Numbered from the stretch's first letter, positions 40,967 to 50,352 are shown. The stretch: 64,000 nucleotides of DNA from Clostridia bacterium (GCA_017481495.1 JAFUPC010000016.1:1-64000), one strand, 5' to 3'. Translations and numbers: made by a program. Notes: a model not told the origin generated them from the letters alone.

Positions 40967-42376
40967 ATGAAACCGATTACCTCCTGGAACTTCACCCCCT
41001 ACACCCCGCTCGACCGTCCGGAGCGGGCGCAGAATCCCTATATCTGTCGCGTATCGCCCGGCATGACGACATTGGAGCTGGACTTCATTGACAACGGCGC
41101 GCCTGCCAAAGCCACGCACACGCTTTATTACCGCGAACGCGGCACGGCAGAGAAGCCGGCGGGCGACTGGACGGCAAGCTTTATGGAAAACGCCGACCGC
41201 GGACAGCTGTGCCGTCTCAAAAACCGCATGGACTACGAATTTTATGTTGAGCGTGACTGTGACGGGGCAAAAAGCGAGATACGGCTTGCGCGGACGGGCG
41301 CGGTTCCCGGACGGGTGGTCAATTATCTGCATCCGGATGACCCTACTTATGCGTTTTCGGGGCAGTATCTCTGCTCGCCGTGCCTGTGCAGACTACCCTC
41401 CGGACGGCTGTTGTCGTCGATGGACGTTTTCCGCGGCGGCGCGCCACAGAATCTGACGATTTTGTTCTATTCTGATGACGACGGGGAATCGTGGCATTAT
41501 CTGACGGAGCTGTTTCCGTGCTTCTGGGGGCAGATGTTCGTCTCGGGCGATCGGGTGTATATGCTTGCCTGCTCCGACGAATACGGCGATTTGCTCATCG
41601 GTGCGTCCGACAACGAAGGACGGGACTGGAGCATTCCGACGGTGCTGTTCCGCGGTGCGGCAAGCCCCGGAGAACGCGGTCTGCACCGTGCGCCGATGCC
41701 CCTCTGCCATTCGCACGGCAGAATCTGGACGGATGTGGAATATGGTGCGTGGGCGAAAAAGGAAATGAACAACGCCGTTCTCTCCGCGCCCGACGATGCG
41801 GAAGACTACACGGACCCCGCCGTGTGGACGATGACGGAATTCTGGCGGCATCCGGTCTTTGCCGAACGTGCAGAACCCGGGCGGACCGTTCCGGGCTGTA
41901 TCGGCGGCATTGAGGGCAATCTCGTGGAAGCGCCGGACGGAACACTGTACAATTTCCTGCGCTACGCACACAAAAAGTGCCTGCTTCTACGCGTGGATAC
42001 GGAACATCCGGATACGATGCCGGTCTATGACCGTCTGGTTGACATCGACATCACGACATCCAAATTTGAGATTCATTATGATGAAGCGTCCGGTTATTAC
42101 TATACGCTTGCAAGCCGCGCCTTGGACGCACCGAAGACGAACCGCAATCTGCTTGCGCTGTTCCGGTCACCCGATCTTATGCAGTGGGAATTTGTTGCCG
42201 ACATTCTCGATGCCAAAGCACTTGACCCGGCAGTCGTCGGATTTCAATATGTGTCGTTTCTGATCGACGGGGATGATATTCTGTTTCTGTCGCGCACGGC
42301 ATACGGAAAACCAGCGAATTTCCATGATTCCAATTATCAGACGTTTCATAGAATCAAGGATTTCAGAACGTTATAA
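40967..42376 (+). CDS. Sialidase-fold (BNR/Asp-box) glycosidase-like protein
   Basis: The protein has 469 residues. Asp-box-type repeats are visible (YSDDDGESWHYL near residue 170 and ASDNEGRDWSIP near 215), and CRLPSGRLL and VEAPDGTLYNFLRY are typical of six-bladed sialidase-like propellers. No signal peptide is present, so it would act inside the cell. With the adjacent Gfo/Idh/MocA enzyme it probably processes one imported sugar or uronic acid; sialic acid itself is not implied. Confidence 0.75.
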   Translation: MKPITSWNFTPYTPLDRPERAQNPYICRVSPGMTTLELDFIDNGAPAKATHTLYYRERGTAEKPAGDWTASFMENADRGQLCRLKNRMDYEFYVERDCDGAKSEIRLARTGAVPGRVVNYLHPDDPTYAFSGQYLCSPCLCRLPSGRLLSSMDVFRGGAPQNLTILFYSDDDGESWHYLTELFPCFWGQMFVSGDRVYMLACSDEYGDLLIGASDNEGRDWSIPTVLFRGAASPGERGLHRAPMPLCHSHGRIWTDVEYGAWAKKEMNNAVLSAPDDAEDYTDPAVWTMTEFWRHPVFAERAEPGRTVPGCIGGIEGNLVEAPDGTLYNFLRYAHKKCLLLRVDTEHPDTMPVYDRLVDIDITTSKFEIHYDEASGYYYTLASRALDAPKTNRNLLALFRSPDLMQWEFVADILDAKALDPAVVGFQYVSFLIDGDDILFLSRTAYGKPANFHDSNYQTFHRIKDFRTL

Positions 42377-42415
42377 TCAAAAAATATCCCGGAGCGGTAC
42401 GGTAACTGCTCCGGG
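42376..42415 (-). terminator. Terminator of the SLH protein gene
   Basis: CCCGGAGC (42388-42395) and GCTCCGGG (42408-42415) form a perfect stem; the minus strand continues TATTTTTTGATT. It may also act on the convergent sialidase-like gene. Confidence 0.8.
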
Positions 42416-42435
42416 ATGAACATTTTCAGGGTCTT

Positions 42436-45231
42436 TTATCCAAGCTTTGTAAACAGATTCATGAAAATCTGCGCCGCCTCCGACCGCATGGCGGTGTTCT
42501 GCGGGTTCAGCTTCGCTTCATCATTGCCCCGGTAAATGCCGACCTCCACTGCCCAGCGGCAGGCGGTCAGAGCATCGGGGGAGATGGAAGCGGTGTCAAC
42601 AAAGGCGTCAAGGGACTGCGTGCTGTTGGGGGAACCGGCATACCGCCAGAGGATGAGTGCGATCTCCTCTCGGGTGATCTCGCCGTTCGGGACGATGAGA
42701 CCGTCGCCGTCCGTGTCGAGGATATAGCCGTTCGCGGTCGCCCAGCGCATGGCATCATAGAACCAGTCGTCGGCGGTGATGTCCATATAGAGCGCATCTG
42801 TGTCAACGGCAGGTCTGCCGGCGCGGTTGTAGAGAACCTGTGCCAGCATCGCGCGGGAGATCTTCGCGTTCGGTGTGAACGTGGTGTCACCCGTGCCGTT
42901 CATGATGCCCATGGAAAGCGCGTAATCGACGGCTTCATGGAACCAGTCGCCGTAGCGGACGTCGCCGAATCTGCCGGAAAGACAATCTGCGAAGGGATTC
43001 TTTGCTGTGCCGAGGGCTTTCAGCTCGACTGTCTGCTGTGCGCCGCAGGTCGTGCAGGTGCGGATGCCTGTTCCCGCCTTGGTGCAGGTTGCGGCGGTAA
43101 CGGTTTGGGTCTCGCCGAACGTGTGGGCGCGGAACGTGTAGGACTTCGTGCCCGCATCCGTCAGACCGTTGTCCGCACGGAACGTCAGCGTGACGGTGCT
43201 CTCGTATTCCGGGGTTCCGGAGAGGGTGCCGTTTTCAAACGTCATGCCGGCAGGGAGCATTCCCGACGCAAGCGTCCAGGTGTTGGGGAGCGGAATGTCG
43301 GTCGTGAGCGTGACACTGTATTTCTCACCCACGCAGGCATCGGGGAGCACATCGGAGGCGGGAGAAATGACCGGCGCTTTGATCTCATCCACGATGGCAA
43401 GCACTGCGGAATTCATGACCAGGCGGTAATTGTCGCCCAACGACAGCGTGCCGCGCGTGATGGTATAAGAACCGGGTTCCTCGCCCTCCTTGCGGGAAAG
43501 ACTGCCCGTGAACACCGCGCCGTCGGAAATCTCGCCTGAATATGTGTAAGTCAGAACCGGGTCTGCCGTGCCGGTCTTCTTTATCTGATTGTCTGCTGTG
43601 ATGTTGATACGGGCTTTGTTGACCGTCAGCTTTTTTGTGACGATGCTTTCCATGTAGGTGCTGCTGCCAGGTTCCATGACGGTGATGTTGGTAGTACCCG
43701 CACCGACAATGGTCACACATCCGTCGGCGGAAACGGTTGCGACCGCTTCATTGTCGCTTTTGTAGGTAAAATTTTTCAGCCCTGAGGACTTGTCGGCGGT
43801 GACGGAAATCTTGAAAGAATCGTCGCCATAGGTCACAGATGTGGGCATCGAGACGGAGATCTGCTGTTTGAGCATATCCGCGGTCGTGTCGATGCGGTAG
43901 AACGTGCGAGTCTTTTCCGTGTCGGAATTGAGATACCACACGACCTCGTCGCCGATGAGGGTCGGTTCATCAGAGCAGGACAGGCGGGCATCGGGAAGCT
44001 TTGTGATGCCGGTCAGCGCTTTGCCGTTGCCGTCCACATAAATGTAGCGGACACCGACGCTTTTCGCGGAGCTGTACGAGGTATACTGGAAGGCTTCCCA
44101 GAGATATAAGAAGCGGTTTTCGGAAATTTTGACGAGATACGGCGTGCTTGCGAGCATTCCTTTGTCAACATAGTCGGAAAAATAGACCGTCTTGACCTTT
44201 CCTGTCGCAAGGTTGGAAACCAGAAGCACCGCGTCGCGCTCGTCGCGGCCGAGGCCGTACATATCAAACGACGTGTAGGAGGTGACTTTGGAATGGTCAA
44301 TGGTATTGATGGCGGCAAGCGCGGTTCCGGCGGTTTCGGATAGCTCAAAGCCGCCCAGCGTCACGCCGGTGCAGTTCGCGCCGGTCTCGCCGGGAATCTC
44401 AAACAGGTCGGGCAGAATATTACAGCCGAACCATCCGTCATCCAGGGTGGTGGTGTCGCAGTACTGCAGGGAAACCGCACGCGGATACGCATCGCCAAGG
44501 TCACAGAGATAGGCTTTTCCGTCGGAGGAGAAGCGCACGAACTGATTGAAGGAGTGACTGACGTGGCATCCCGGGAACGCACCCGTATCCGTGTTCAGAA
44601 TATCCATCGTATCGGTATCAATGTACAGAAGCAGATTGGACTGATGCCCGTCGAAGCGTTCACGGCAGGTATAGACGACAAGCTTATCGTTGAGCGAATC
44701 CATACGCAGCGATCCGGCATCGCAGATGTCGTAGGTATAACAGCCGTCCGAGCTTGCGGCGTCGATCCGTTTCAGATTCTTGTCGTATTTGACGATGCGG
44801 AGCATTTCGCGGTTGTCGTCATAATCGGCATTGTCGCTGTTTCCGAATGCGAGATAGAAATAGGTTCCGTCAAAATGCGCACCGCACCAAAGGGACAACT
44901 CGTAGGGAACGTTTTTGGTGGAGATGCGTTTGTACGTTCTGCTGTCGTAGGTGTCAAAGGAAATGACAGCATTTTTGTTTTCGTCTCCCGCAAGGTTGAT
45001 TGTGACGAACTGCGTATCGCTGATCTGATACTGATACGAAAACATTACATGACTCCAGCGGGCAGTGCTCAGACTTGCCGTCATCGGGAAACCGAAGCTC
45101 CGATAACCGCTCGTTGAGGATGTTATGGTCAGCGCATCCTCGGCGGCCTGCACACCGATGGGCGCAAGCAGGGATGTCATGCACAGAATGAGGGCAAGCA
45201 GACAGGACAGGGCCTTTTTTGTGGGTTTCAT
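42436..45231 (-). CDS. Secreted multidomain surface protein with SLH repeats
   Basis: The protein has 931 residues. A Sec signal peptide ends near residue 30 (APIGVQAAED). Residues about 35-440 look like a beta-propeller or lectin-like region with no clear family. About 455-540 resembles a BIG_2/Ig-like domain (VTYGDDSFKISVTA...NEAVATVSADGCVTIVGAGTTNITV), about 540-620 an MBG-like domain, and about 635-715 a putative Ig domain. A short CxxC segment follows (CTKAGTGIRTCTTCGAQQ). Three SLH repeats close the protein from about 745 (FGDVRYGDWFHEAVDYALSMGIMNGTGDTTF) and would anchor it to cell-wall polymers. AGGAG precedes the ATG. Confidence 0.85.
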   Translation of the reverse strand: MKPTKKALSCLLALILCMTSLLAPIGVQAAEDALTITSSTSGYRSFGFPMTASLSTARWSHVMFSYQYQISDTQFVTINLAGDENKNAVISFDTYDSRTYKRISTKNVPYELSLWCGAHFDGTYFYLAFGNSDNADYDDNREMLRIVKYDKNLKRIDAASSDGCYTYDICDAGSLRMDSLNDKLVVYTCRERFDGHQSNLLLYIDTDTMDILNTDTGAFPGCHVSHSFNQFVRFSSDGKAYLCDLGDAYPRAVSLQYCDTTTLDDGWFGCNILPDLFEIPGETGANCTGVTLGGFELSETAGTALAAINTIDHSKVTSYTSFDMYGLGRDERDAVLLVSNLATGKVKTVYFSDYVDKGMLASTPYLVKISENRFLYLWEAFQYTSYSSAKSVGVRYIYVDGNGKALTGITKLPDARLSCSDEPTLIGDEVVWYLNSDTEKTRTFYRIDTTADMLKQQISVSMPTSVTYGDDSFKISVTADKSSGLKNFTYKSDNEAVATVSADGCVTIVGAGTTNITVMEPGSSTYMESIVTKKLTVNKARINITADNQIKKTGTADPVLTYTYSGEISDGAVFTGSLSRKEGEEPGSYTITRGTLSLGDNYRLVMNSAVLAIVDEIKAPVISPASDVLPDACVGEKYSVTLTTDIPLPNTWTLASGMLPAGMTFENGTLSGTPEYESTVTLTFRADNGLTDAGTKSYTFRAHTFGETQTVTAATCTKAGTGIRTCTTCGAQQTVELKALGTAKNPFADCLSGRFGDVRYGDWFHEAVDYALSMGIMNGTGDTTFTPNAKISRAMLAQVLYNRAGRPAVDTDALYMDITADDWFYDAMRWATANGYILDTDGDGLIVPNGEITREEIALILWRYAGSPNSTQSLDAFVDTASISPDALTACRWAVEVGIYRGNDEAKLNPQNTAMRSEAAQIFMNLFTKLG

Positions 45232-45291
45232 TTTGAAAATGTCTCCTTACTGTAAATGATTATATGATTTGCGGGCTTTTATATCCCGATA

Positions 45292-45963
45292 TCAGCCATC
45301 GGAACAGGCGGAAACGAATGCTCGGAAGATCCGCGCATGATCTTCTTCATCGACCAGAAGCTCGGGATGCCATTGGACACCGACAAAGAACCGTTCGCCG
45401 GGGCGTTCCACGGCTTCCATCGTTCCGTCCGCGGCATACGCGGAAACGACGAATCCGGGCGCGGGGACTTTCACCGCCTGATGGTGGTAGCTGTTTGCGC
45501 TGATTTCTGTTTTTCCGAGAATGGTGTGGAGGTGCGTTCCCGCTTCGATTCTGACCGGGTGGCGGACATCGCGGTGTCCCGGAATGTCCTGATAGAGGGA
45601 ACCGCCCGCGAAGACGTTCAGCGACTGGATGCCGCGGCAGATGCCGAGCACCGGCAGTTCCGCCCGTTCGACCTCCGAAAAGAGCAGGGCTTCAAACGCA
45701 TCGCGTTCGGGGGCAATCGTATCGCATTCCGGCAGAACCTCCTCTCCGTAGAGATTCGGGTGAAGATCGCATCCGCCGGAAAACAGAATACCGTCCAGCC
45801 GGGTGCAGAGCTTTGCGACCGTATCGCGGTCGGTGTACTGGTCGAGCATCACGGGAATGCCGCCGGCGCGGATGACGGCATCCACGTAGACTTTCCGTAT
45901 CCAGACCTGTTTTGCGCTGGCATCATACTGCGGTGTGATGCCGATGAGGGGGGAGGTGGGCAT
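45292..45963 (-). CDS. Gamma-glutamyl-gamma-aminobutyrate hydrolase family protein (class I glutamine amidotransferase-like)
   Basis: The protein has 223 residues. It opens PLIGITPQYDASAKQVWIRKVYVDAVIRAGGIPVML, has ILFSGGCDLHPNLYGEE, the nucleophile elbow PVLGICRGIQSLNVFAGGSLYQD (Cys near 103) and the His in VGVQWHPE, as in PuuD-type peptidase C26 enzymes that hydrolyse gamma-glutamyl amides. ATG 45963 has AAAGGAG 9 bases upstream, so a long in-frame extension toward 46128 is rejected. Monocistronic. Confidence 0.9.
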   Translation of the reverse strand: MPTSPLIGITPQYDASAKQVWIRKVYVDAVIRAGGIPVMLDQYTDRDTVAKLCTRLDGILFSGGCDLHPNLYGEEVLPECDTIAPERDAFEALLFSEVERAELPVLGICRGIQSLNVFAGGSLYQDIPGHRDVRHPVRIEAGTHLHTILGKTEISANSYHHQAVKVPAPGFVVSAYAADGTMEAVERPGERFFVGVQWHPELLVDEEDHARIFRAFVSACSDG

Positions 45964-46056
45964 GAGGGTTACTCCTTTTATTGGGTTTGAAAGATGGGGA
46001 TTTTCTTTTGTATGGGAACGCTGTTGCTTAATTAAGAGAAACAGTATTCGGTACAT

Positions 46057-46215
46057 CTGTAGGGGTGCCCATTGGGCGTCCGTTTCCAAACGCTGTGCAG
46101 GCGTTATCGTTTGAAAAACATATAACAATGTTATTTTTCATAATACTTCGACATCTTACCGATATGTTACGAACGCAAGGTTTCGCGATGCGAAACCATA
46201 TGGGCGCCCCTGCAG
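46057..46215. repeat. MITE-like element with imperfect terminal inverted repeats
   Basis: CTGTAGGGGTGCCCAT (46057-46072) and, inverted, CTGCAGGGGCGCCCAT (46200-46215) match at 14 of 16 positions and flank about 125 bases with no gene. Inside lies a perfect hairpin, GGTTTCGC-GAT-GCGAAACC (46179-46197). No target-site duplication is obvious. It fits a small non-autonomous element or a dispersed intergenic repeat. The whole gap 45964-46275 holds nothing else I can identify. Confidence 0.5.
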
Positions 46216-46275
46216 GGATAGAGGAAGCACGCATTCGCTCTTAAACTGAAAGTATCGGACAGAATCAAAAAATTT

Positions 46276-47046
46276 TCACCCCAACAGCACATCCACTGCC
46301 AGCATAAAGCAGAATCCGATAAGCAGGGCATATGTCGCGCCGCGTTCGGAGCCGTGGGCGTGGGTTTCGGGGATCATTTCGTCGCTGATGACGTACAACA
46401 TCGTGCCGCCGGCGAATGCGAGCGCGAACGGCAGAATGGCGTTGGAAAGACTGACCGCGAAAAAGCCGATGAGCGTGCCGACGACTTCAAACAGACCCGT
46501 TGCCGCGGCAATGAGAAAGGTTTTTCCCGATTTTACGCCGGATGCCAGCATCGGGCTGATGATGACCATGCCCTCCGGCACATTCTGCAAGGCGATACCG
46601 CCCGCGATGAGCAGTGCCTGAGAAGCATCTCCCGCGCCGAAACCGACACCGGCGGCGATGCCTTCCGGCAGATTGTGGATGGCGATGGCAGTCACGAACA
46701 GAAGCACCTTCGACAGTCCCGAATCCGGGTGCGCTTCGATGTCGTCGCCGTCGGCGGAACCGATGAGCTTGTGCAGGTGCGGCACGATCTTGTCAATGAG
46801 ATTCAGGCACAAAGCGCCCGCGAAGATCCCGGCGACCGTCACAAGAACGCCGCCAAACCCGCCGCCCGCATAATCCACGGCGGGAAGAACGAGTCCCAGC
46901 ACCGCCGCCGACAGCATGACACCCGCCGCAAACGACAGCACGATGTCGGAAAACCGGTGCGAAATGCCTTTGAACAGAAAACCGATGACCGCGCCCAGCA
47001 CGGTTGCGCCGCCCACACCGAGGGCGGTCAGAAGTACCATTTCCAT
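46276..47046 (-). CDS. ZIP-family divalent metal transporter
   Basis: The protein has 256 residues and about eight membrane segments. The signature helix IAIHNLPEGIAAGVGFG (near residue 125) carries the metal-binding His, Asn, Glu and Gly of ZIP proteins; the second, IALQNVPEGMVI, follows near 155. A short acidic loop with HLHKLIGSADGDD may collect metal. It probably takes up zinc or a related metal. ATG 47046 is preceded by AAAGGA; the upstream in-frame part is promoter. Confidence 0.92.
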   Translation of the reverse strand: MEMVLLTALGVGGATVLGAVIGFLFKGISHRFSDIVLSFAAGVMLSAAVLGLVLPAVDYAGGGFGGVLVTVAGIFAGALCLNLIDKIVPHLHKLIGSADGDDIEAHPDSGLSKVLLFVTAIAIHNLPEGIAAGVGFGAGDASQALLIAGGIALQNVPEGMVIISPMLASGVKSGKTFLIAAATGLFEVVGTLIGFFAVSLSNAILPFALAFAGGTMLYVISDEMIPETHAHGSERGATYALLIGFCFMLAVDVLLG

Positions 47047-47079
47047 AGAATTGTCCTTTCGCGGTTCGTATCTGTAATT

Positions 47080-47108
47080 ATTATAGCACAAGGCCGTGCC
47101 TCTGTCAA
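47080..47108 (-). promoter_or_regulatory. Promoter of the ZIP transporter gene
   Basis: Perfect minus-strand TTGACA (47103-47108) and TATAAT (47080-47085), 17-base spacer. Confidence 0.85.
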
Positions 47109-47120
47109 GTCTTTTTCTCA

Positions 47121-47153
47121 AAACAAAAACACCGCGCCCAAAGACACGGTGTT
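47121..47153 (-). terminator. Terminator of the lipoprotein gene at 47177
   Basis: Minus-strand arms AACACCG and CGGTGTT are followed by TTTTTGTTTTG. Confidence 0.8.
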
Positions 47154-47176
47154 CTGTATATCATTTCGGAAAAATA

Positions 47177-49633
47177 TTACTGATGCTCGCTTAAATAGAT
47201 GCCGACCCGGCTCTGGATGCGGTCGGTGACGTCGGTGAGGGCGTTGACACCGGCGAAATAATACGCGGCTTCCTCAAAAATGATGTCCATGACGGCATCG
47301 TTTCCGGAATAGCGGCGGGTCGTCTGCGCAAGCAGGTCGGTGAGAATGCCGCGGACTTCGGTGTTTGCGGGGAGATAGTAGGGATTCTTCATGCCGTGGT
47401 CTTCGTATTCGGTGAATTCCTGGATGTCGACCGAGCCGGTCGAAAGATAGGTATATGTTTCGTAGGCATCGAGAAGCGCATCGAGTGCGCTTTCCGTGCA
47501 GGGCAGATACGGCACATTGTTCTCCGTCTGCTCCCGGTCGGACTGGTAATCGAGATACGATTTGACAAATTCCCACGCGCCGTCGACGTGTTCCGCGTTT
47601 GCGGTCAGACCCAGCTGAATCCACGGCGTGACCGCGGTGCCCGTTTCACCCGTTCCGTCCGGGAGCGGATAGCCGATGAACGTGACTTCGTCGTAGGTGT
47701 TGAAGAAATTGTCGAGAATGTTCATCACGTCCGAGGGATGCTTGACGGAATATTTGCCGTTTGCGCTATTGTCGCATTTGTTGAACAGGATCGTTTTGCC
47801 CTTGCGGTATTCGTTCAGAAGACCGCTGCTTTCGTAGAGGTATTCCACAATGCCGTCCGTGTGCTTGTACGCCGCGGTTTCGTGATTGATGAGCACTTGT
47901 GTACAAAGGGTCAGAAATTCGGCGAAGCTGTCGGAGTCAAAGGTGCAGGTGCCGGTCGTTTCGTCGATGTAGTCGTCGAGCACCATCGGCAGAAAGCTTT
48001 TCAGAACAAGCATCGCATCGCTGTTGTCGCCGTCCTTGTCAAGCTGCAATACAATCTGATCCCAGTCGAGCGTTTCGATGAAATCGGCACATTCCGCATA
48101 CGTCCACGCCGTTTTGCCGCCGAGATTCTCCGCCGCGCCGACCATCGTCGTCAGACCGAAATCGGTCGTCAGAACGGGAAGCGTGCCGTCCGCCGTTTCA
48201 TACGCTGCAAAAATGCAGTCAAGGAACGCATCGCGGGTATAAACGCTGTCGGAATCCATCAGCGGATACCAGTCGCCGAGAATGCCGAGGTTGACAAAAT
48301 ATTCCATCGTGACGTCCTTATGGAAGAGAATCAGGTCAATCTGCTTGCCGTTCATCATGTCGTTGGCGATTTGCTGGTTCAGCGAAAACGCGCTCTGATT
48401 TTCGGGGTCGTAGTAGGCGATGGTGACTTTATAGTCAGTGGATTTGCGGTTGAACAGCGTGACCGCCGTCTGAAGCGCGCGGAGCGAACCGTCTTCGTAC
48501 TCGGCGCAGGCGAGGGTGATTTCGGTTTTGGGGGTGACTTCAGATGCAGAGCAATAATTTATTTTTGCAATTTCCGGGTTTCCGTTAAACGGATCTTGTG
48601 TCATCACATAAAAACTGTTTTTATTCTCAATGTAGAGGGCATCAATACGCATACCAATGATTTCCTGCTCGGTCCAATCAAAGAGTTTCGTGGAATTTCC
48701 GTCCTTATCGTAACGATAAAAACTCAAACCGTCGGAAACAAAATAGATGTCTTTCGTAAAAAATCGAGTCAAATAATTAAACGAAGCGGAACCCGTATAC
48801 GGCAAAGTGACAGGTTCGCTGATTGTTCCGATGACAGGGTCGATGACTCGATATTCAACGGAAGTCATATCATTGTTTGCATACAGATAAATAATTGTTC
48901 CATCGGAGGCTTGCTGTAAACCGAACGATACTGCTGACATATCGTATTTATCTATTTTTTCTTGCAGAATCGCGTTACCGTCCGGGTCAAGGATGCAGAT
49001 GACACCGTTATTATCAATAATTACATAAGATTCATCGGTCAAAATTATATTGCGAAGGAATGTAGATGAAAAATTTGTATTGATATTATCATAATCGGAT
49101 GCATCTTTTACGTATTTAACACTTCCATCCGCATTCAGAACAAGCAATGTTTGTGTATTTGAAAAACCACTGAGTAAAAATGCCAATTCGCTCGAAGAAT
49201 TAAGGGAAGCCGCAGTCAGATTTCCGGAATGGACGTAATAAGATTCATTTGTTTCATCAGTGAATCTGTTGGGGAGAATATTTATTACAGATTCGCCTGT
49301 TGTCGTATCTATTTGACTGATTCCGATATGGTCGTTATATGTAACGGTAATTCCTGTATCGAGTGTTTCTGTTTTTGCTTCATCATGAAAAAAACATCCA
49401 ACATAAGAATTGTTTTTGAAAGTTGAATAAAACGGATATTCACCGATGTTTTCATAAAGATAAGTCAACTTTGTGTTGTCATAGGAATCAGGAAAAGAGA
49501 GAAATTCTGTTGTATAGACATAATGCATTTCGTCATCATACGCATTGTCGGGTGTTTCGACTGTATGATCGCAGGAAATCAAAAGAAAGAATGAGGTAAT
49601 AAAAATAAAAAATGTTAGTATGATATTCTTCAT
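47177..49633 (-). CDS. Large lipoprotein: propeller-like domain joined to a substrate-binding domain
   Basis: The protein has 818 residues. Signal peptide and lipobox LLISC (Cys near 21). Residues about 30-355 are strand-rich repeats that look like a beta-propeller (LLVLNADGSVKYV, GVICILDPDGNAIL, FYRYDKDGNSTKLFDW). From about 370 a family-1-like solute-binding domain follows (ALQTAVTLFNRKSTDYKVTIAYYDPENQ...DLILFHKD; IGYPLPDGTGETGTAV). It shares layout with 59204 and its broken relatives. The 3' part (47177 to about 48540) is GC-rich, whereas the 5' part is distinctly AT-rich. A small secreted zinc-ribbon-like gene lies 72 bases upstream on the same strand. No permease is linked, so sensing is as likely as transport. 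Confidence 0.8.
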   Translation of the reverse strand: MKNIILTFFIFITSFFLLISCDHTVETPDNAYDDEMHYVYTTEFLSFPDSYDNTKLTYLYENIGEYPFYSTFKNNSYVGCFFHDEAKTETLDTGITVTYNDHIGISQIDTTTGESVINILPNRFTDETNESYYVHSGNLTAASLNSSSELAFLLSGFSNTQTLLVLNADGSVKYVKDASDYDNINTNFSSTFLRNIILTDESYVIIDNNGVICILDPDGNAILQEKIDKYDMSAVSFGLQQASDGTIIYLYANNDMTSVEYRVIDPVIGTISEPVTLPYTGSASFNYLTRFFTKDIYFVSDGLSFYRYDKDGNSTKLFDWTEQEIIGMRIDALYIENKNSFYVMTQDPFNGNPEIAKINYCSASEVTPKTEITLACAEYEDGSLRALQTAVTLFNRKSTDYKVTIAYYDPENQSAFSLNQQIANDMMNGKQIDLILFHKDVTMEYFVNLGILGDWYPLMDSDSVYTRDAFLDCIFAAYETADGTLPVLTTDFGLTTMVGAAENLGGKTAWTYAECADFIETLDWDQIVLQLDKDGDNSDAMLVLKSFLPMVLDDYIDETTGTCTFDSDSFAEFLTLCTQVLINHETAAYKHTDGIVEYLYESSGLLNEYRKGKTILFNKCDNSANGKYSVKHPSDVMNILDNFFNTYDEVTFIGYPLPDGTGETGTAVTPWIQLGLTANAEHVDGAWEFVKSYLDYQSDREQTENNVPYLPCTESALDALLDAYETYTYLSTGSVDIQEFTEYEDHGMKNPYYLPANTEVRGILTDLLAQTTRRYSGNDAVMDIIFEEAAYYFAGVNALTDVTDRIQSRVGIYLSEHQ

Positions 49634-49705
49634 GTTATCTTTGTAATCTTTCTCAAAATAAGGGTATAAGGAAGGTATAAAAAATACCTTCCTTATGACG
49701 CATGT

Positions 49706-50104
49706 TTAGCTGTGTGTGCGTGTGTGCCATCCGCATTTAGCACAGACACCGCACTCTTGGTATGTGCCGTTAATCAACACGAGGTGAATTGACCATTCGT
49801 GATTCGTTGTTGTCGTATAAACCGTCCCATCCGTGAAAACTTCATCACAATCAAGGCATCTATACGTCACATGATATGTGTGAACGCACATTGTGGGGCT
49901 TAACCAATCGGAATCCACATAGAAAAAATCCTTGATTTCAAGTTCCTGACGGTCAACATGATTGCAGTCACTGCTAACGCTCGCAGTTTCCGCAACTTCT
50001 GTCACGATGGCAGTGTCTTCCACATCCGCTTCCACTGCCGAAACCGACACGCAGAGAGCGAACGAGAAAACGAGGACAAAGAGAACCATAAGTAATTTCT
50101 TCAT
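49706..50104 (-). CDS. Small secreted cysteine-rich (zinc-ribbon-like) protein
   Basis: The protein has 132 residues; GAAAGGAG precedes the ATG. A signal peptide (MKKLLMVLFVLVFSFALCVSV, cleavage near 23) is followed by an acidic linker, then paired cysteines: RCLDCDEVF near 80 and ECGVCAKCGWHTRTH at the end, with TNHEWS between. The pattern suggests a small zinc- or disulfide-stabilised domain exposed outside the cell. It precedes the large lipoprotein gene, and a similar remnant (446-628) precedes the lipoprotein fragment at 140, so the two genes appear to form a recurring module. Function unknown. Confidence 0.75.
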   Translation of the reverse strand: MKKLLMVLFVLVFSFALCVSVSAVEADVEDTAIVTEVAETASVSSDCNHVDRQELEIKDFFYVDSDWLSPTMCVHTYHVTYRCLDCDEVFTDGTVYTTTTNHEWSIHLVLINGTYQECGVCAKCGWHTRTHS

Positions 50105-50265
50105 GGTTTGTCTCCTTTCTTGACGGGGGCGGTATCAACTGTCGTTCCGTATTCCGTGATACCGTCGGGACATCTTACGCAGACCGTATCTGATACATAT
50201 GCATCTGCACGAATACAAAATCGGAACTCGCCTATCTTCGGAGAAAAGTGTACGGCTTTTCTCAA
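50101..50265 (-). CDS. Possible upstream small frame in the leader
   Basis: Between the promoter at 50324-50352 and the secreted protein gene, one minus-strand frame ends in DTVCVRCPDGITEYGTTVD and stops in TGA overlapping the next ATG (ATGA, 50101-50104). The only candidate start after the promoter is TTG 50265, with no ribosome binding site. The coupled stop/start and the CxxC are suggestive, but it may be a remnant. The remaining leader to 50420 holds only the promoter. Confidence 0.25.
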   Translation of the reverse strand: MRKAVHFSPKIGEFRFCIRADAYVSDTVCVRCPDGITEYGTTVDTAPVKKGDKP

Positions 50266-50323
50266 AAGTACAGAAACGCAGGAAAGGAAAAATGTGGAAA
50301 AACGCTCATCTTTTGTTGGTTCT

Positions 50324-50352
50324 ATTATATCATATTTGGATAAATTTGTCAA
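50324..50352 (-). promoter_or_regulatory. Promoter of the secreted protein / lipoprotein module
   Basis: Perfect minus-strand TTGACA (50347-50352) and TATAAT (50324-50329), 17-base spacer. It predicts an unusually long leader of about 210 bases. Confidence 0.8.

Noticed and set aside
47396-48919. 507-residue plus-strand frame opposite the large lipoprotein
   Set aside because: No ribosome binding site or recognisable motif; the minus-strand gene matches a paralogous family throughout.
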